Positions 7,789 to 18,200 of a stretch of 64,000 nt of DNA are shown one piece after another. Every line of letters starts with the position of its first letter. Position 1 is the first letter of the stretch. The stretch is from Legionella parisiensis (GTDB taxonomy: Bacteria; Pseudomonadota; Gammaproteobacteria; Legionellales; Legionellaceae): the NCBI RefSeq assembly GCF_001467945.1, contig NZ_LNYQ01000013.1, positions 2,363,098-2,427,097 of the forward strand. Direction: 5' to 3'. The translations under genes and the position numbers were made by a program. The notes beneath the pieces were generated by a model that made no database searches, was not told the DNA's origin, and was given only the letters and a program-made list of their open reading frames with translations.

Positions 7789-8652
7789 CTAGTTATTCGA
7801 ACTGTATATTGAAGGGTATAAAGGAAAAGAAACTTGAGAGTCTAACAGATGATGCTCTTCACTTTCCTCTCGAGTTTTACTATACAATTCAGTATGAACA
7901 GGTGGCAGATCTTTTCGCTGACTACTCATGGAGGGTTGTGAGCCTAGACCATTCGCTCCCATCTCTTTATAGGATTCTGTAATTTCCATGCTTACCACAG
8001 TAGTCGACACCGAGCGGGGTGAAACACGAGCGCTCATAGCCGCTTTAACTGCCATACCTGACAAACCACCAAGGAGTAAAAATGGAGACCACAAGACAGA
8101 ACCTATGGATTTCATAACCCCTTTAAAGCTCAATCCATCGTCATTTACAACACGTGATTTAATCATATCAAACACGTTTTTGTCGCTGCTGTAGCATTCT
8201 TTAGCACTAGAATATAAATACGCTAAACCCAAAGCACCATAAAGTACAAGTGCTCCGATACCAAAAGTAGCGGCACTAAAAGCCATTGCACCTGTAGCAC
8301 CAGCTCCAGCAGTAGTTAGCGATGCTGTGGTTAAACTCATCGCGCTAAGAGTCGAACTCAGTATTGCAGCAACAACCACAATGGGTAAAAGGATAAAAAG
8401 TCCAACAAATAAAACACGTCCACCACGGCCAGAAGAAGAATAACTGTGATGATTATGGTGATGACTATGTTGATAACTATTATGTATGCGAGAAGGAGTG
8501 CGAACCTCTACATGGGACTGACGAGGCGTTACCTCAACATAAGGGTTATGAGAGGACATTACCTCAATATGAGGATAAAGAGGTTTAGGATTATGCTGAT
8601 GAGAACCACGGGTAACATGATCATGATGATGTTGTTTGCTGCTGAATTCCAC
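7789..8652 (-). CDS. His-rich membrane protein, effector candidate
   Basis: A 287-residue orphan. The N-terminal 80 residues are unusually His/Ser/Pro-rich (KQHHHDHVTRGSHQH, then SYQHSHHHNHHSYSSSG) and include near-repeats PHIEVMS, PYVEVTP, SHVEVRT. Two hydrophobic segments follow, RVLFVGLFILLPIVVVAAIL and an Ala/Gly-rich hairpin ending ALVLYGALGLAYLYS, and another weak one near LWSPFLLLGGLSGMAV. The C-terminus has an acidic patch REESEEHH, reminiscent of E-block translocation signals. Start choice: a GTG at 8652 preceded by AAAAAGGAG; the longer frame begins at an unsupported TTG. Histidine clusters may bind metal. No family recognised. Confidence 0.55.
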   Translation of the reverse strand: MEFSSKQHHHDHVTRGSHQHNPKPLYPHIEVMSSHNPYVEVTPRQSHVEVRTPSRIHNSYQHSHHHNHHSYSSSGRGGRVLFVGLFILLPIVVVAAILSSTLSAMSLTTASLTTAGAGATGAMAFSAATFGIGALVLYGALGLAYLYSSAKECYSSDKNVFDMIKSRVVNDDGLSFKGVMKSIGSVLWSPFLLLGGLSGMAVKAAMSARVSPRSVSTTVVSMEITESYKEMGANGLGSQPSMSSQRKDLPPVHTELYSKTREESEEHHLLDSQVSFPLYPSIYSSNN

Positions 8653-8779
8653 TTGAATCTCCTTTTTAATTTTTATTAAATTCCAAACTGGTGGCAAGGA
8701 GTATAAAAAAGAAAACTTAAGGTTTTATTAACAAAAGCGACAAGCCTTTACATAAAAATTACATTTCTTTACAGAAAGA

Positions 8780-9190
8780 CTAAATGATGATTAATGAAAA
8801 AACAGATAGCAACCAAATTATCCCGCTTGTAATATAAGGGTACTTATATCCTTTGAATTTTTTTCTTCGTGAAAGAATATCAAGAATAAGGACTGGAACA
8901 ACGGAAAGAAAAGTCAACATGAATATCAGTACAACTGGAACTGCGATATTCTGAAAAGGCATAATACGCACTAAAAAGTCCTCTATTACCTGCAATATTT
9001 CACGCATATAAAAAATTGCCCATAAGCACCAAAAGGTAAACGTATAAATTAGCCAAGAAGCAGCAAATATTGGTATAAACAATTTAGCTCCTTTTATGGC
9101 AAAGAGCTTCTTAAAGGCTTTAATAAATTCCTCTGAAAAGAAAACCAAAATTGCACTCAAAAGAACAACCAAAGCCAGTGTTAGTAACAT
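8780..9190 (-). CDS. Small polytopic membrane protein coupled to uup
   Basis: A 136-residue hydrophobic protein with four predicted transmembrane segments (about 1-20, 36-62, 78-106, 118-136) and a basic RRKKFKGYK loop before the last helix. Its ATG immediately follows the uup stop codon with no spacer, so it is likely translated by ribosomes finishing uup. No family recognised. It may be the last gene of the uup transcript. Confidence 0.65.
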   Translation of the reverse strand: MLLTLALVVLLSAILVFFSEEFIKAFKKLFAIKGAKLFIPIFAASWLIYTFTFWCLWAIFYMREILQVIEDFLVRIMPFQNIAVPVVLIFMLTFLSVVPVLILDILSRRKKFKGYKYPYITSGIIWLLSVFSLIII

Positions 9191-11050
9191 TTACTTGTTC
9201 CTTTTCTCAACATCTTCTAATACCTCCCATCGCGCATAAAGTCGTGTTAATAAATCCTCATCTTCAGCCAGACCTTGATTCATTTTTGTAATCAGCTGGG
9301 TATCTTGTTGGTAAAATTTGGGTTCGGTCATTTGTAATTGTAATTCGGCTATTTTTGCTTCTAGCTGTTCAATTTTTTGGGGCAATTGCGCCAGTTCTCG
9401 TTGCTCATTAAAACTTAATTTGTTTGTTGCAGAATTTCGTTTCACAACAGGTGTTTTTACTATATGCTCTCGCTGTTGTTTTTTATGCATTTTATATTCA
9501 TCATATCCACCAACAAATTCATTAAACTGCCCTGCTTCTTCGTAAACCAGGACACTGGTAACGACCTGATTAATAAACGCTCTATCATGGCTAATTAATA
9601 TTAAAGTTCCGGGATAGTCAGCTAACATACTTTCAAGGAGCTCCAAAGTTTCAATATCCAAATCATTGGTAGGCTCGTCCATTACTAACAGGTTTACTGG
9701 TTTGGCAAACAGTTTAGCTAATAATAATCTGTTTCTTTCTCCACCAGAAAGCACTGAGACCGGTTGATTAAAACGCTCGGCTGAAAACAAAAATTCACGC
9801 AAATAACTGGCAACATGTTTTTGCTTGCCATTAATTGTTACATAATCCGCACCATCACCCACATTAAACATAACTGTTTGATCTTCATGCAATTGACGAC
9901 GCAATTGATCAAAATAAGCGACACTCAAAGAGGTACCAAGCTTTATTTGTCCAGAGTCAGGCTTTAATTCCCCGAGCAATAACCGGACCAAGGTCGTTTT
10001 ACCGCATCCATTAGGACCAATTATTCCAAGCTTATCTCCTCGAGTTAATAGTAAGGAAAAATCACGTAAAATTGTTTTATCCCCCAAATTATAGTTCACC
10101 TGGTTTGCTTCGATAACCACAGCACCCGAACGAGTAACATCGAGAGAGAATGATTTGACCTTATCTAACTGATTACGGCGAGCCTTATATTCATCGCGCA
10201 TTGCCTTTAATGCACGCACCCGTCCTTCATTACGTGTTCGTCGCGCTTTGATTCCGGTACGGATCCATACTTCTTCCTCTGCCAGCTTCTTATCAAATAA
10301 ATCATTATGCTTTTGCTCGCTAAGACGAATGGATTCTCTTCTGTCCAGATAGGTTTCATAGTTACAATCATGCTGGTACAGTTTTCCTCTATCAATTTCT
10401 ACTATCCGGTTGGATACTTGGCTTAAAAATTCCCTGTCATGAGTAACCAAGAGAACAGCCCCTTTGAAACTCTTTAAATAAGCCTCCAACCATTCGATCG
10501 CTTCAATATCCAAATGGTTTGTAGGTTCATCCAATAGTAATAAATCTGGAGTTGCGATAAGTGCCGCACCCAGAAGCACCCGTCGTTTCATACCACCAGA
10601 CAAGTTATTCATCCGCTCATTAGTAGCTATGCCGAGACGACTAGCCATGGTCTCAATTTGCGGCAATTTATCCCAAGCATGGAAATTATCCATTTGTTGC
10701 TGACACAAAGCTAATTCGTTCACATCACCCAACTGAGATAATTCATTAAAACGCGATAAAACCACCCCTACTTCGCCGAGGCTTTTCACGAGAAAATGAT
10801 AGACAGACTCTTCTTCAGTAATTGGAACTTCCTGAGTCAATCCAGCAACCCGCAATCCAGAAAGTCGATTGATTTGACCTCTATCAAGAACCAAATCTCC
10901 TAGCAAAAGTTTAAGCAAAGTGGACTTTCCTGCTCCATTCCGTCCAACTAATGCAATACGATCCTGAGGTTGAATCTGCCAATCAGCATTATCTAATAAC
11001 TGATTACCAGCGATATTAAGGGAGACACCATGAAGGGAAATAATACTCAT
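9191..11050 (-). CDS. uup: ABC-F ATPase Uup
   Basis: A cytosolic ABC-F protein with two ATPase domains and no membrane part. Domain 1 has Walker A GRNGAGKST near residue 36 and signature LSGGMKRR; domain 2 has GPNGCGKTT and LSGGERNR. Both have LLLLDEPTNHLD / LLVMDEPTNDLD Walker B regions. The linker is Arg/Lys-rich (IKARRTRNEGRVRALKAMR). The C-terminus from about 540 forms the antiparallel coiled-coil domain typical of Uup, which binds branched DNA and acts with the ribosome. Length of 619 is normal for Uup. Confidence 0.93.
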   Translation of the reverse strand: MSIISLHGVSLNIAGNQLLDNADWQIQPQDRIALVGRNGAGKSTLLKLLLGDLVLDRGQINRLSGLRVAGLTQEVPITEEESVYHFLVKSLGEVGVVLSRFNELSQLGDVNELALCQQQMDNFHAWDKLPQIETMASRLGIATNERMNNLSGGMKRRVLLGAALIATPDLLLLDEPTNHLDIEAIEWLEAYLKSFKGAVLLVTHDREFLSQVSNRIVEIDRGKLYQHDCNYETYLDRRESIRLSEQKHNDLFDKKLAEEEVWIRTGIKARRTRNEGRVRALKAMRDEYKARRNQLDKVKSFSLDVTRSGAVVIEANQVNYNLGDKTILRDFSLLLTRGDKLGIIGPNGCGKTTLVRLLLGELKPDSGQIKLGTSLSVAYFDQLRRQLHEDQTVMFNVGDGADYVTINGKQKHVASYLREFLFSAERFNQPVSVLSGGERNRLLLAKLFAKPVNLLVMDEPTNDLDIETLELLESMLADYPGTLILISHDRAFINQVVTSVLVYEEAGQFNEFVGGYDEYKMHKKQQREHIVKTPVVKRNSATNKLSFNEQRELAQLPQKIEQLEAKIAELQLQMTEPKFYQQDTQLITKMNQGLAEDEDLLTRLYARWEVLEDVEKRNK

Positions 11051-11072
11051 AATAAGCTCTGATTATAAATGT

Positions 11073-11145
11073 GTAGCCTGAGTGAAACCCTTAAGATTGC
11101 AAACCAATTAACCCGGGTTGCACCCTTTTTCTGTACCCAGGCTAC
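11073..11145. repeat. GTAGCC-ended imperfect palindromic repeat, copy 2
   Basis: A 73-bp intergenic element between ridA and uup: left arm GTAGCCTGAGTG, right arm GTACCCAGGCTAC. Same ends as the copy at 2301. A transcript from the ridA side would form a hairpin here, so it may attenuate read-through into uup. Confidence 0.65.
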
Positions 11146-11156
11146 TTTTCAATAAA

Positions 11157-11540
11157 TTATTTCGAAGATAAAACCATTATACCATCCATCTCAACCTGAA
11201 CACCACGTGGCAATGCAGAGACTTCTATCGCTGCTCTTGCTGGATATGGTGATGCAAAATAACGACCCATTGCTTCATTAATTAAAGGAAAATGACGCAA
11301 ATCCGTAAGATAAACATTTAATTTCACTATATGTGCCAAACTACCGCCTGCGGCTTCACAAACGGCCGACAAGTTTTCCAAAACCTGAGTGATTTGTAAT
11401 TTAATGTCTTCGCTGCATAGTTCCATCGTTACAGGATCAAGTGGTATTTGTCCTGATAGATAAACTGTATCCCCACACTTAATGGCTTGTGAATAAGTTC
11501 CAATAGCTTCTGGAGCCAATTTTGTATTTACCGGTTGCAT
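11157..11540 (-). CDS. ridA: RidA family enamine/imine deaminase
   Basis: RidA hydrolyses reactive 2-aminoacrylate and related enamines produced by PLP enzymes. The 127-residue protein has the family markers [13 protein letters not shown] near the N-terminus, [25 protein letters not shown], and the arginine-bearing [22 protein letters not shown]. It starts within the last base of the spoT stop (TAATG), so it is the terminal gene of the gmk-rpoZ-spoT-ridA block, an arrangement common in gammaproteobacteria. Confidence 0.95.
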   Translation of the reverse strand: MQPVNTKLAPEAIGTYSQAIKCGDTVYLSGQIPLDPVTMELCSEDIKLQITQVLENLSAVCEAAGGSLAHIVKLNVYLTDLRHFPLINEAMGRYFASPYPARAAIEVSALPRGVQVEMDGIMVLSSK

Positions 11541-13690
11541 TAATTATCCCCTTGTTTTTTTCTATAAAGACGCATTACCACCTTATTTGCCCGCAACCTG
11601 CGCATTACACGAGCCAGATGCGTTCTATCAATAACACTAATTGAAAATGTAACTGCATTATGTCGCCCATCTCGCGGATCCACGTTGATATTACCTATAT
11701 TGGATCCTGCTTCCGCAATAGCAGTTGCTAAAGCAGCCAGCACTCCACGCTCATTCACCACATCAACTGTAATATCAACCCAGTACTCACCTTCAACCTT
11801 CTCATCCCAACGAAGAGCAACAAATTGCTCTGGATTGGTTCGCGAATTTTTTAAGGTGGTGCAATCACTGCTATGAACAATAATTCCCCGGCCCTGTTGG
11901 AATTTTCCAACAATATTATCTCCAGGGATAGGTTGACAACATTCACCGAAATGAACCACCATTCCTTCTGTTCCTTTAATCGCCAAGGGCCGTGTTTTAA
12001 TTCCTTTATCTAATTCATTAGAGTCTTGAGTTACTACTAATCTTTTGGCAATTACCATTGCCATTTGGTTGCCTATACCAATCGCATAGAGCAAATCATC
12101 CATCGTTTTATAATGTAAATCACTTAATAATGCTTGTAGGGATTCTGGTGGGATTTTAGCATAGTCACTGGATAGTTCGTTTAATGATTGCTCTAAAAGG
12201 CGTTTTCCTAAACTAATTGATTCCGTATTTTGTTGACTCTTCAGAAAGTGACGAATATTAGATCGTGCTTTTCCAGTAACTACAAAATTTAACCAAGTCG
12301 GGTTGGGATGAGCACCTTGTGCCGTAATAATCTCAACTGTTTGCCCATTAGACAAAGGAATACTTAAGGGCACCAGTTTTCTATTTACTTTCGCTGCCAC
12401 ACAACTATTACCCACTCCCGAGTGAACCGAGTAGGCGAAATCAACCGGCGTAGCTCCTTTAGGTAATTCCATAATATGACCTTTAGGAGTAAAAACATAT
12501 ACTTCATCTGGAAATAAATCGATTTTGACATTCTCTATAAACTCTAACGAACTTCCAGTGCTACGTTGCATTTCCAATAGACTTTGTACCCATTCTCTTG
12601 CACGCAGTTGCGCTTCATTTACTTCAAGGCCGGACGATTTATAAATCCAATGTGCAGCTACCCCATTGTCAGCGACCTTATCCATGTCGCGAGTACGAAT
12701 TTGCACCTCGAGAGGAACCCCAAAAGGCCCGAACAAAGTAGTATGCAAAGATTGATATCCATTTGCCTTAGGTATTCCAATATAGTCTTTAAAGCGTTGA
12801 GGAACAGGTTTATAGGTACAATGTAAAGCACCTAAAATACGGTAACACGAATCAATATCTTCAGTAATCACCCGAAAAGCAAAAACATCGGTAATCTCTG
12901 TAAAGGAGGCTTTTTTCTGGCGCATCTTTTTATAAATACTGTATAAATGCTTTTGTCTACCGAACACTTGTTCATAAGGAATATTTAATTGCGCTAAAGC
13001 CAGTTGCAAATCACGTTCAATTGTCTGAGTCAATTCACGTCGATTACCACGAGATTTTTCAACTGCAGATTTAATGGCTTTGTAGCGCATTGGATATAAA
13101 GCCTGAAATCCTAAGTCTTCAAGCCCCACATAAACCGAATGCATCCCTAAGCGGTTTGCGATTGGGGCATAAATTTCAAGAGTTTCTATTGCGATACGTC
13201 TACGTTTTGCATAAGGCATTGCACCCAGGGTCTTCATATTATGCAAGCGATCGGCTAACTTAACAATAATCACACGAATATCTTTAACCATAGCCAAGAC
13301 CATTTTGCGGAAATTTTCCGCCTGGGCCTCTGCCTTTGACTCAAATTTGATTTTAGTCAGTTTGGTAACACCATCCACAAGGGAGGTAATTTCTTCACCG
13401 AATTGGCGTGTTAAATCATCTTTGCTTACTGATGTATCTTCAACCACATCATGAAGCAAAGTGGCCATAATTGTTTGATAATCCAGACGCATTCGGGCAA
13501 GAATCAATGCGGCTGCAACAGGATGAGTAATATAAGGCTCGCCAGAACGCCGCATCTGCCCTTGATGCGCTTTTTCAGCTACCAGATAGGCTTGGTAACA
13601 TTTCTCTATTTGCGACTGCTCAAGATAGCATTTCAGCTCTTCATCGAGCTCCTTAAAGTAGCTCACGCAGTACTCCCTAGTATCTAACAT
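11540..13690 (-). CDS. spoT: Bifunctional (p)ppGpp synthase/hydrolase SpoT
   Basis: SpoT makes and degrades (p)ppGpp. The 716-residue product has an intact HD hydrolase domain (HPVAAALIL, then LLHDVVEDT near residue 70), the synthetase domain ([20 protein letters not shown] near 305-325, and [16 protein letters not shown]), a TGS domain ([24 protein letters not shown] near 400) and a C-terminal ACT domain. The presence of the HD motif separates it from hydrolase-dead RelA. I placed the start at the ATG at 13690 because AGGGG lies at proper distance; a GTG nine codons upstream is the open-frame alternative. In an intracellular parasite it probably controls the switch to the transmissive phase, as reported for L. 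pneumophila. Confidence 0.95.
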   Translation of the reverse strand: MLDTREYCVSYFKELDEELKCYLEQSQIEKCYQAYLVAEKAHQGQMRRSGEPYITHPVAAALILARMRLDYQTIMATLLHDVVEDTSVSKDDLTRQFGEEITSLVDGVTKLTKIKFESKAEAQAENFRKMVLAMVKDIRVIIVKLADRLHNMKTLGAMPYAKRRRIAIETLEIYAPIANRLGMHSVYVGLEDLGFQALYPMRYKAIKSAVEKSRGNRRELTQTIERDLQLALAQLNIPYEQVFGRQKHLYSIYKKMRQKKASFTEITDVFAFRVITEDIDSCYRILGALHCTYKPVPQRFKDYIGIPKANGYQSLHTTLFGPFGVPLEVQIRTRDMDKVADNGVAAHWIYKSSGLEVNEAQLRAREWVQSLLEMQRSTGSSLEFIENVKIDLFPDEVYVFTPKGHIMELPKGATPVDFAYSVHSGVGNSCVAAKVNRKLVPLSIPLSNGQTVEIITAQGAHPNPTWLNFVVTGKARSNIRHFLKSQQNTESISLGKRLLEQSLNELSSDYAKIPPESLQALLSDLHYKTMDDLLYAIGIGNQMAMVIAKRLVVTQDSNELDKGIKTRPLAIKGTEGMVVHFGECCQPIPGDNIVGKFQQGRGIIVHSSDCTTLKNSRTNPEQFVALRWDEKVEGEYWVDITVDVVNERGVLAALATAIAEAGSNIGNINVDPRDGRHNAVTFSISVIDRTHLARVMRRLRANKVVMRLYRKKQGDN

Positions 13691-13759
13691 GACCATACCC
13701 CTATACCCATAATGCACCCTATTTAAGGTGTCCCGTATAAATCACAATCCTTTATGATT

Positions 13760-13840
13760 CGTAGCTTGGGTGAAGTGAAACGAATCTGGGAATTTAGTCA
13801 CACAAAACTTTGGGAACCATTTCACTCTACCCAAGCTACG
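13760..13840. repeat. GTAGCT-ended palindromic repeat, copy 3
   Basis: The best-preserved copy, 81 bp between rpoZ and spoT. Arms CGTAGCTTGGGTGAAGTGAA and TTCACTCTACCCAAGCTACG pair with only two mismatches. The transition GTAGCC to GTAGCT is mirrored in both arms, indicating compensatory conservation of the fold. Confidence 0.8.
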
Positions 13841-13935
13841 TGAATATTTTTCCCGGGTCTCTGTTACAATTCTACTATTTCTGGCCTAAAAGCCTTGAGC
13901 GTCTAATGAATTGAACAGGAACCCGTCCAAAAAAA

Positions 13936-14139
13936 TTATTCTTTATCCAAAATTTCTGGCGTAATTAAACCTTCTGCTATTTCACGCAAAGCCACTACCG
14001 TAGGCTTATCATTTTCCCATTCAACCATAGGTTGATCGCCTCGAACTGCAATTTGACGCGCACGTTTAGTGGCTACCATAACAAGTTCAAATCGATTTGC
14101 AACATTCTTTAAACAATCTTCAACTGTAACTCGCGCCAT
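13936..14139 (-). CDS. rpoZ: RNA polymerase omega subunit
   Basis: A 67-residue omega subunit, slightly short of the E. coli form. It has the family N-terminus [10 protein letters not shown] followed by [16 protein letters not shown], which contacts the beta-prime C-terminus, and [21 protein letters not shown]. Omega stabilises RNA polymerase and forms part of a ppGpp site, which makes its place beside spoT meaningful. It lies 31 bp downstream of gmk. Confidence 0.96.
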   Translation of the reverse strand: MARVTVEDCLKNVANRFELVMVATKRARQIAVRGDQPMVEWENDKPTVVALREIAEGLITPEILDKE

Positions 14140-14170
14140 AATTCATTCTCCAGTAGCAAAACCTTGCATT

Positions 14171-14809
14171 TTACTGCGATGATAAGAGGAAAGAAAGCAA
14201 TTTTGATTGTTTATTTATCTGCCGCCCAATACGTAGACGGTTAGCAATCACAATTGCACCCAATTCCATCGCTGCTTTTTCAAAACTATCATTCACTATT
14301 AAATAGTCAAACTCAGGATAATGACTCAACTCATCCTGTGCTTTTTTCATCCGGTCACTAATCACTTCATCCTTATCTTGTCGTCTATTCAATAATCGTT
14401 GTTTTAAGGCATCCAGAGACGGCGGTATAATAAAGATACTCACCACGTCCGGAAAGGAACGTCTAATCTGTTCTGCCCCTTGCCAGTCTATATCCAAAAT
14501 TACATCAATGCCATCTTGCAAACGGCTAGTAATTTGCTCCATCGATGTTCCATATAAATGATTGAAGACTCGGGCATGCTCTAAAAAAGCACAATCATCA
14601 ATCATATGTATAAATTCTTCTTCATCAATAAAAAAGTAATCCACTCCATGCTGTTCCCCAGGTCGCATCGTTCGTGTTGTATGCGAAATGGATACTTCAA
14701 TATCCTCAAGAGTTTCAATTAACTTTTTTACTAAACTTGTTTTACCTCCCCCAGAAGGTGCTGCAACAATAAATAAATTACCGGAATTATCACCCACAAT
14801 AATACTCAC
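14171..14809 (-). CDS. gmk: Guanylate kinase
   Basis: Phosphorylates GMP to GDP. The 212-residue protein has the P-loop [10 protein letters not shown] near residue 14, the GMP-binding [21 protein letters not shown], and [13 protein letters not shown]. The start is a GTG overlapping the yicC stop (GTGA), so it is translationally coupled to yicC. The C-terminus is typical. It supplies GDP for the stringent-response nucleotides made by SpoT two genes on. Confidence 0.96.
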   Translation of the reverse strand: MSIIVGDNSGNLFIVAAPSGGGKTSLVKKLIETLEDIEVSISHTTRTMRPGEQHGVDYFFIDEEEFIHMIDDCAFLEHARVFNHLYGTSMEQITSRLQDGIDVILDIDWQGAEQIRRSFPDVVSIFIIPPSLDALKQRLLNRRQDKDEVISDRMKKAQDELSHYPEFDYLIVNDSFEKAAMELGAIVIANRLRIGRQINKQSKLLSFLLSSQ

Positions 14810-15672
14810 TCAATGTTTTGAATCTGCTCACGCATTTGCTCAATTAAAACTTTCATTTCCACTGCACTCTGAGTCAATTCCACAGAGTCAGACTTTGAGC
14901 TTAGCGTATTCGCCTCCCTATTTAACTCTTGCATCAAAAAATCAAGACGCCTTCCTGCTATTTTATCGCAATTTAGTGTCCGATTCACTTCATCAAGATG
15001 AGTCTGTAATCTATCTAATTCCTCGCTTACATCAATACGAGTCAAAATCAAAGCAATTTCCTGCTCCACACGCGATTCCTGGACTTCAAGTTTCACTGAG
15101 TGCAATCGGGTCAATAACTTGTCTTTCACTTGTTCTGTTTGCATTAATACTATAGACCGAGCCTTCTTAATTTCCTGACCTAATTCATTTAATCGTCCTT
15201 CCACATGTGCTTTTAATGCGCTCCCTTCTGTGGTACGCATTTGCCTAAGTTGCTCGACCGCCTCATTAAACAAGGAAAGCGCATGTCCTCCTAACACCTC
15301 TACATCGGGTATACTTGCTTGCATCACGCCAGGCCAAGATAGTACGCGACTAACACCTAAGTCATTCGGCAAACGGTGAGATTCAGCAAGTTTCTCACTT
15401 AAATTCATTAATGCATTTACCATGCCCATATTTATAAGCATAGACTGATTATTAGCACTTGTGTCTTGATATTTCAGCTGACACTCCAATTTTCCACGAT
15501 TGATCTTATCGCGCAACAAATGACGCAATTGTTGCTCTATAAATCGAAACGATTCAGGCAAACGAAAAGAAACATCTAAATATCGATGGTTAACAGATTT
15601 AATTTCCCAACAAAAATGACCTTCTTCGATTTGCTTTTGCACTCGGGAGAAAGCCGTCATACTTTGAAGCAT
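14806..15672 (-). CDS. yicC: YicC family endoribonuclease-like protein
   Basis: A 288-residue member of the YicC/YloC family: [11 protein letters not shown] at the start, [18 protein letters not shown], and the C-terminal [22 protein letters not shown] motif are diagnostic. E. coli YicC is reported to promote RNA decay (RyhB) with ribonuclease activity. Coiled-coil-like central part. It is the first gene of the yicC-gmk-rpoZ-spoT-ridA run and lies divergent from nothing directly: a mitochondrial-carrier gene separates it from rph, which is its usual neighbour. Confidence 0.93.
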   Translation of the reverse strand: MLQSMTAFSRVQKQIEEGHFCWEIKSVNHRYLDVSFRLPESFRFIEQQLRHLLRDKINRGKLECQLKYQDTSANNQSMLINMGMVNALMNLSEKLAESHRLPNDLGVSRVLSWPGVMQASIPDVEVLGGHALSLFNEAVEQLRQMRTTEGSALKAHVEGRLNELGQEIKKARSIVLMQTEQVKDKLLTRLHSVKLEVQESRVEQEIALILTRIDVSEELDRLQTHLDEVNRTLNCDKIAGRRLDFLMQELNREANTLSSKSDSVELTQSAVEMKVLIEQMREQIQNIE

Positions 15673-15863
15673 ATAGATACCAATGAAAAAAACTACCTTG
15701 CGCGAATATACTCCAATTTAAAGCAATTGGACAGAGACAATCTGCCTGAAATTATTATCAGACCATGATAACCAGTGATCAATATTACAACACTTTGGTT
15801 ATTAATTAAATATATAAATACGATGGTTTCATGAAAACACCTATATCAATCACCTATTTTTAT

Positions 15864-15886
15864 CCCGAGTTAAAACTTAACCCGGG
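15864..15886. terminator. CCCGAGTTAA/TTAACCCGGG stem-loop after the carrier gene
   Basis: A 10-bp near-perfect stem with a short AAC loop, 26 bases downstream of the minus-strand carrier gene stop. There is no clear T-run on that strand, so terminator function is only likely by position. Confidence 0.4.
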
Positions 15887-15911
15887 ACCAAAATAATTAC
15901 TTATTTTATAA

Positions 15912-16772
15912 TTACTTATTTGGAGAAGAGATGGATTTCTTTTGCTGATTTTGGGACAAAAGATCATCCATCTTTTCATTCATCCAACTCATAAGCGTTA
16001 CAGCAGACATCACTCGTAGACCTCGAGGAAATCCTCCTTTAAAAAATCCATATCCCCCCTGAGTTGTATAGAGCTTTTGAGTCGTTTTAAAAAAACCGGC
16101 TGAGTTCATCGTAATTGATGACTGCTGGGCTGTTTTTACTACATCAAATTTTTGAGAAGCCAATGTTGCTCCCACTCCTGCCAGCATTCCTGCTAGCAAA
16201 GAAGCCGCATAATCATTGGGATAATACTGTTTTATTCTTACTTTCAATGTAGGGGCCACCGCTAGAAAAAATGTAGAAAACAACCCTTCCCTCAGCATCG
16301 TTGCCATCAGTCCTGTATAAAGACGAGGCCATCCACCTTGTCTCACCAGATTTAATCCTGTTGAAAAAAAACCTGTTTTTTGATGCGTCATTATCATTTC
16401 AGTAGGACAACTTATCAAAGCAGAACCAATCCCGGCAGCAAATGCGCTAGTTAGTTTTTGAGCGTCAGACAATTCATACCTGTTGCCCAGAAACCATTTT
16501 TGAAATACACGATTCAAACCTAATTGCACTGCAGTTATTGGGATCATACTTGCAGCATTCGGCAATATGCCTCGATACAATACTTGCGGATTGAGCGTAA
16601 AAGGATCTCCTTTTTGAATTCGTGTCTTTATCGACCACAATGGATGATCAACGAACACTTCAAAAGCACCAGTAACACTTCCTGAGACAATGCTTTGGAA
16701 TATACTTAGATTATTTTTCTTTTCTGCTGGGTACGACTCTTCTTTACGTGCCTCAAATTTTGCTTGAGTCAT
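15912..16772 (-). CDS. Mitochondrial-carrier-family protein (LncP-like), effector candidate
   Basis: A 286-residue protein with the tripartite fold of eukaryotic mitochondrial carriers. Three odd-helix signature sites are visible: HPLWSIKTRIQ (about 42-52), CPTEMIMTHQK (about 132) and SQKFDVVKTAQQ (about 210). Each is followed by a carrier loop motif: VLYRGILPNAASM, RLYTGLMATMLREG, GFFKGGFPRGLRVM. Each signature departs from PxDxxK at one position (W for D; M for K; K for P). The known Legionella relative LncP is a Dot/Icm effector that inserts in host mitochondria and transports ATP; here homology is by motif only. ATG follows GGAGAATTATT, a good ribosome site. The N-terminus is polar and there is no bacterial signal peptide. 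Confidence 0.88.
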   Translation of the reverse strand: MTQAKFEARKEESYPAEKKNNLSIFQSIVSGSVTGAFEVFVDHPLWSIKTRIQKGDPFTLNPQVLYRGILPNAASMIPITAVQLGLNRVFQKWFLGNRYELSDAQKLTSAFAAGIGSALISCPTEMIMTHQKTGFFSTGLNLVRQGGWPRLYTGLMATMLREGLFSTFFLAVAPTLKVRIKQYYPNDYAASLLAGMLAGVGATLASQKFDVVKTAQQSSITMNSAGFFKTTQKLYTTQGGYGFFKGGFPRGLRVMSAVTLMSWMNEKMDDLLSQNQQKKSISSPNK

Positions 16773-17265
16773 AATAATTCTCCGATAGTTAAGTCACATG
16801 ATTCATTACCCGCTTTGGTGTCGCCTCTCCCTAGAGAGGCGCGGATAATGACAAATGTCCGCCCTAGGGAAAGGATGGTAAGAAAATAAGTACTAAAGAA
16901 GAAATATTTTGTAAGGAAACCAAATCGCAGACTGATAGCTTGCTTGCAGAAAAACCTGCAGATAATGCAACGCTGATTTCATGGCTACGATAGTTCATAA
17001 TGAAGACTTTTTATAAGCTAGATTTCAAGCTACCAAATGAATCATTATTAGTCAACATGGACTTAAAGAAATTTTTTGTCCTAAATTAAAACTCTATGCT
17101 TGGAGATTCGAATCAAGGCTCAACTTATCATTTTGCCCACATACACCATAAGCCTATCCATATAATGAATACAATGATTATACGTTTTTATCACGTTCCC
17201 CATACTTTAGGATGCAACATGGGAAATTAAGCGTTATAATTCTTAATTTTACCGAGGATTATCTA
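16773..17265. other. Divergent intergenic region between carrier gene and rph
   Basis: About 490 bases with no convincing gene. It holds a perfect 8-bp hairpin CGCCTCTC-CCTA-GAGAGGCG at 16822-16841 and AT-rich DNA likely to contain two divergent promoters. A TATAAT occurs at 17161-17166, about 100 bases before rph, but no well-spaced -35 is evident. Confidence 0.6.
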
Positions 17266-17973
17266 ATGCGCCCAAGTAACCGCGAAGCCAATCAATTACG
17301 TTCTGTTAAATTAACCAGAAACTATACAAAACATGCTGAGGGCTCAGTTCTTGTTGAATTTGGACAAACTAAAGTATTATGTAATGCATCCATAACCGAC
17401 GGAGTTCCCCGTTTTATTAAAGGAAAAAACCAAGGTTGGGTCACTGCTGAATATGGTATGCTCCCACGCGCAACACACAGCCGTACTGAACGAGAAGCAA
17501 GTAAAGGTAAGCAAGGGGGCAGAACCATGGAAATCCAGCGCCTCATTGGTCGCTCGCTAAGGGCCTGCGTTGATTTAAAATCCCTAGGTGAAAATACAAT
17601 AACTTTAGACTGTGATGTAATTCAGGCTGACGGGGGTACAAGAACAGCAGCGATTACAGGCGCCTGTGTCGCGATGAGAGATGCAATAAACTGGATGGTA
17701 GAGCGAGAAAAAATACGCAAAATGCCGATATTTCACTACATCGCAGCAGTTTCTGTAGGACTCTATCGAGGTCAAGCCGTGCTTGACCTGGATTATGCTG
17801 AAGATGTACTTGCCGAAACGGACATGAATATAGTGATGAATGAAGCAGGGCATTTCATCGAAATCCAGGGAACAGCCGAGGACAAGCATTTTAATCGTGA
17901 TGAATTAAACAGCATGCTTGCACTTGCTGAAGTGGGGATTCCTCAATTAATTGAATTACAAAAAAATGCGTAA
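17266..17973 (+). CDS. rph: Ribonuclease PH
   Basis: A phosphate-dependent 3'-5' exoribonuclease that trims tRNA 3' ends. The 235-residue protein begins [14 protein letters not shown] and shows [43 protein letters not shown], and [18 protein letters not shown], all family hallmarks. I chose the ATG at 17266 because it follows CGAGGATT and matches the family N-terminus; 18 codons of open frame upstream look non-coding. Confidence 0.97.
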   Translation: MRPSNREANQLRSVKLTRNYTKHAEGSVLVEFGQTKVLCNASITDGVPRFIKGKNQGWVTAEYGMLPRATHSRTEREASKGKQGGRTMEIQRLIGRSLRACVDLKSLGENTITLDCDVIQADGGTRTAAITGACVAMRDAINWMVEREKIRKMPIFHYIAAVSVGLYRGQAVLDLDYAEDVLAETDMNIVMNEAGHFIEIQGTAEDKHFNRDELNSMLALAEVGIPQLIELQKNA

Positions 17974-18099
17974 GTGCTTCCTGCCAATGACGGAGAATTA
18001 AGCCCGTGAAGCCTGGTTACTTGCAAATAGTACCTTTAGATTACACAGGATTGATTTCTTAAGTTGGCACCCTTGAGTGCTCAGCACCTATATGAGAAC

Positions 18100-18137
18100 G
18101 GTTGGATTATCTTGCAAGATGCGCGCAAAATCCAACC
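18100..18137. terminator. GGTTGGAT/ATCCAACC stem-loop between rph and pilT
   Basis: A perfect 8-bp inverted repeat with a 22-base loop, in the 227-bp space between the convergent genes rph and pilT. Position suits a bidirectional transcript end, but no T-run follows it. Confidence 0.4.
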
Positions 18138-18200
18138 ATCCGATAAGACCATTACAAAATAAGCTAAGAAGCCTTCTCGGTTTGCAGGAAAATCAACTCT

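Noticed and set aside
14688-15155. 155-codon plus-strand frame over gmk/yicC
   Set aside because: Both minus-strand genes are well-identified families; the antisense frame has no ribosome site or motif.
17605-17889. 94-codon antisense frame in rph
   Set aside because: Shadow of a conserved gene.
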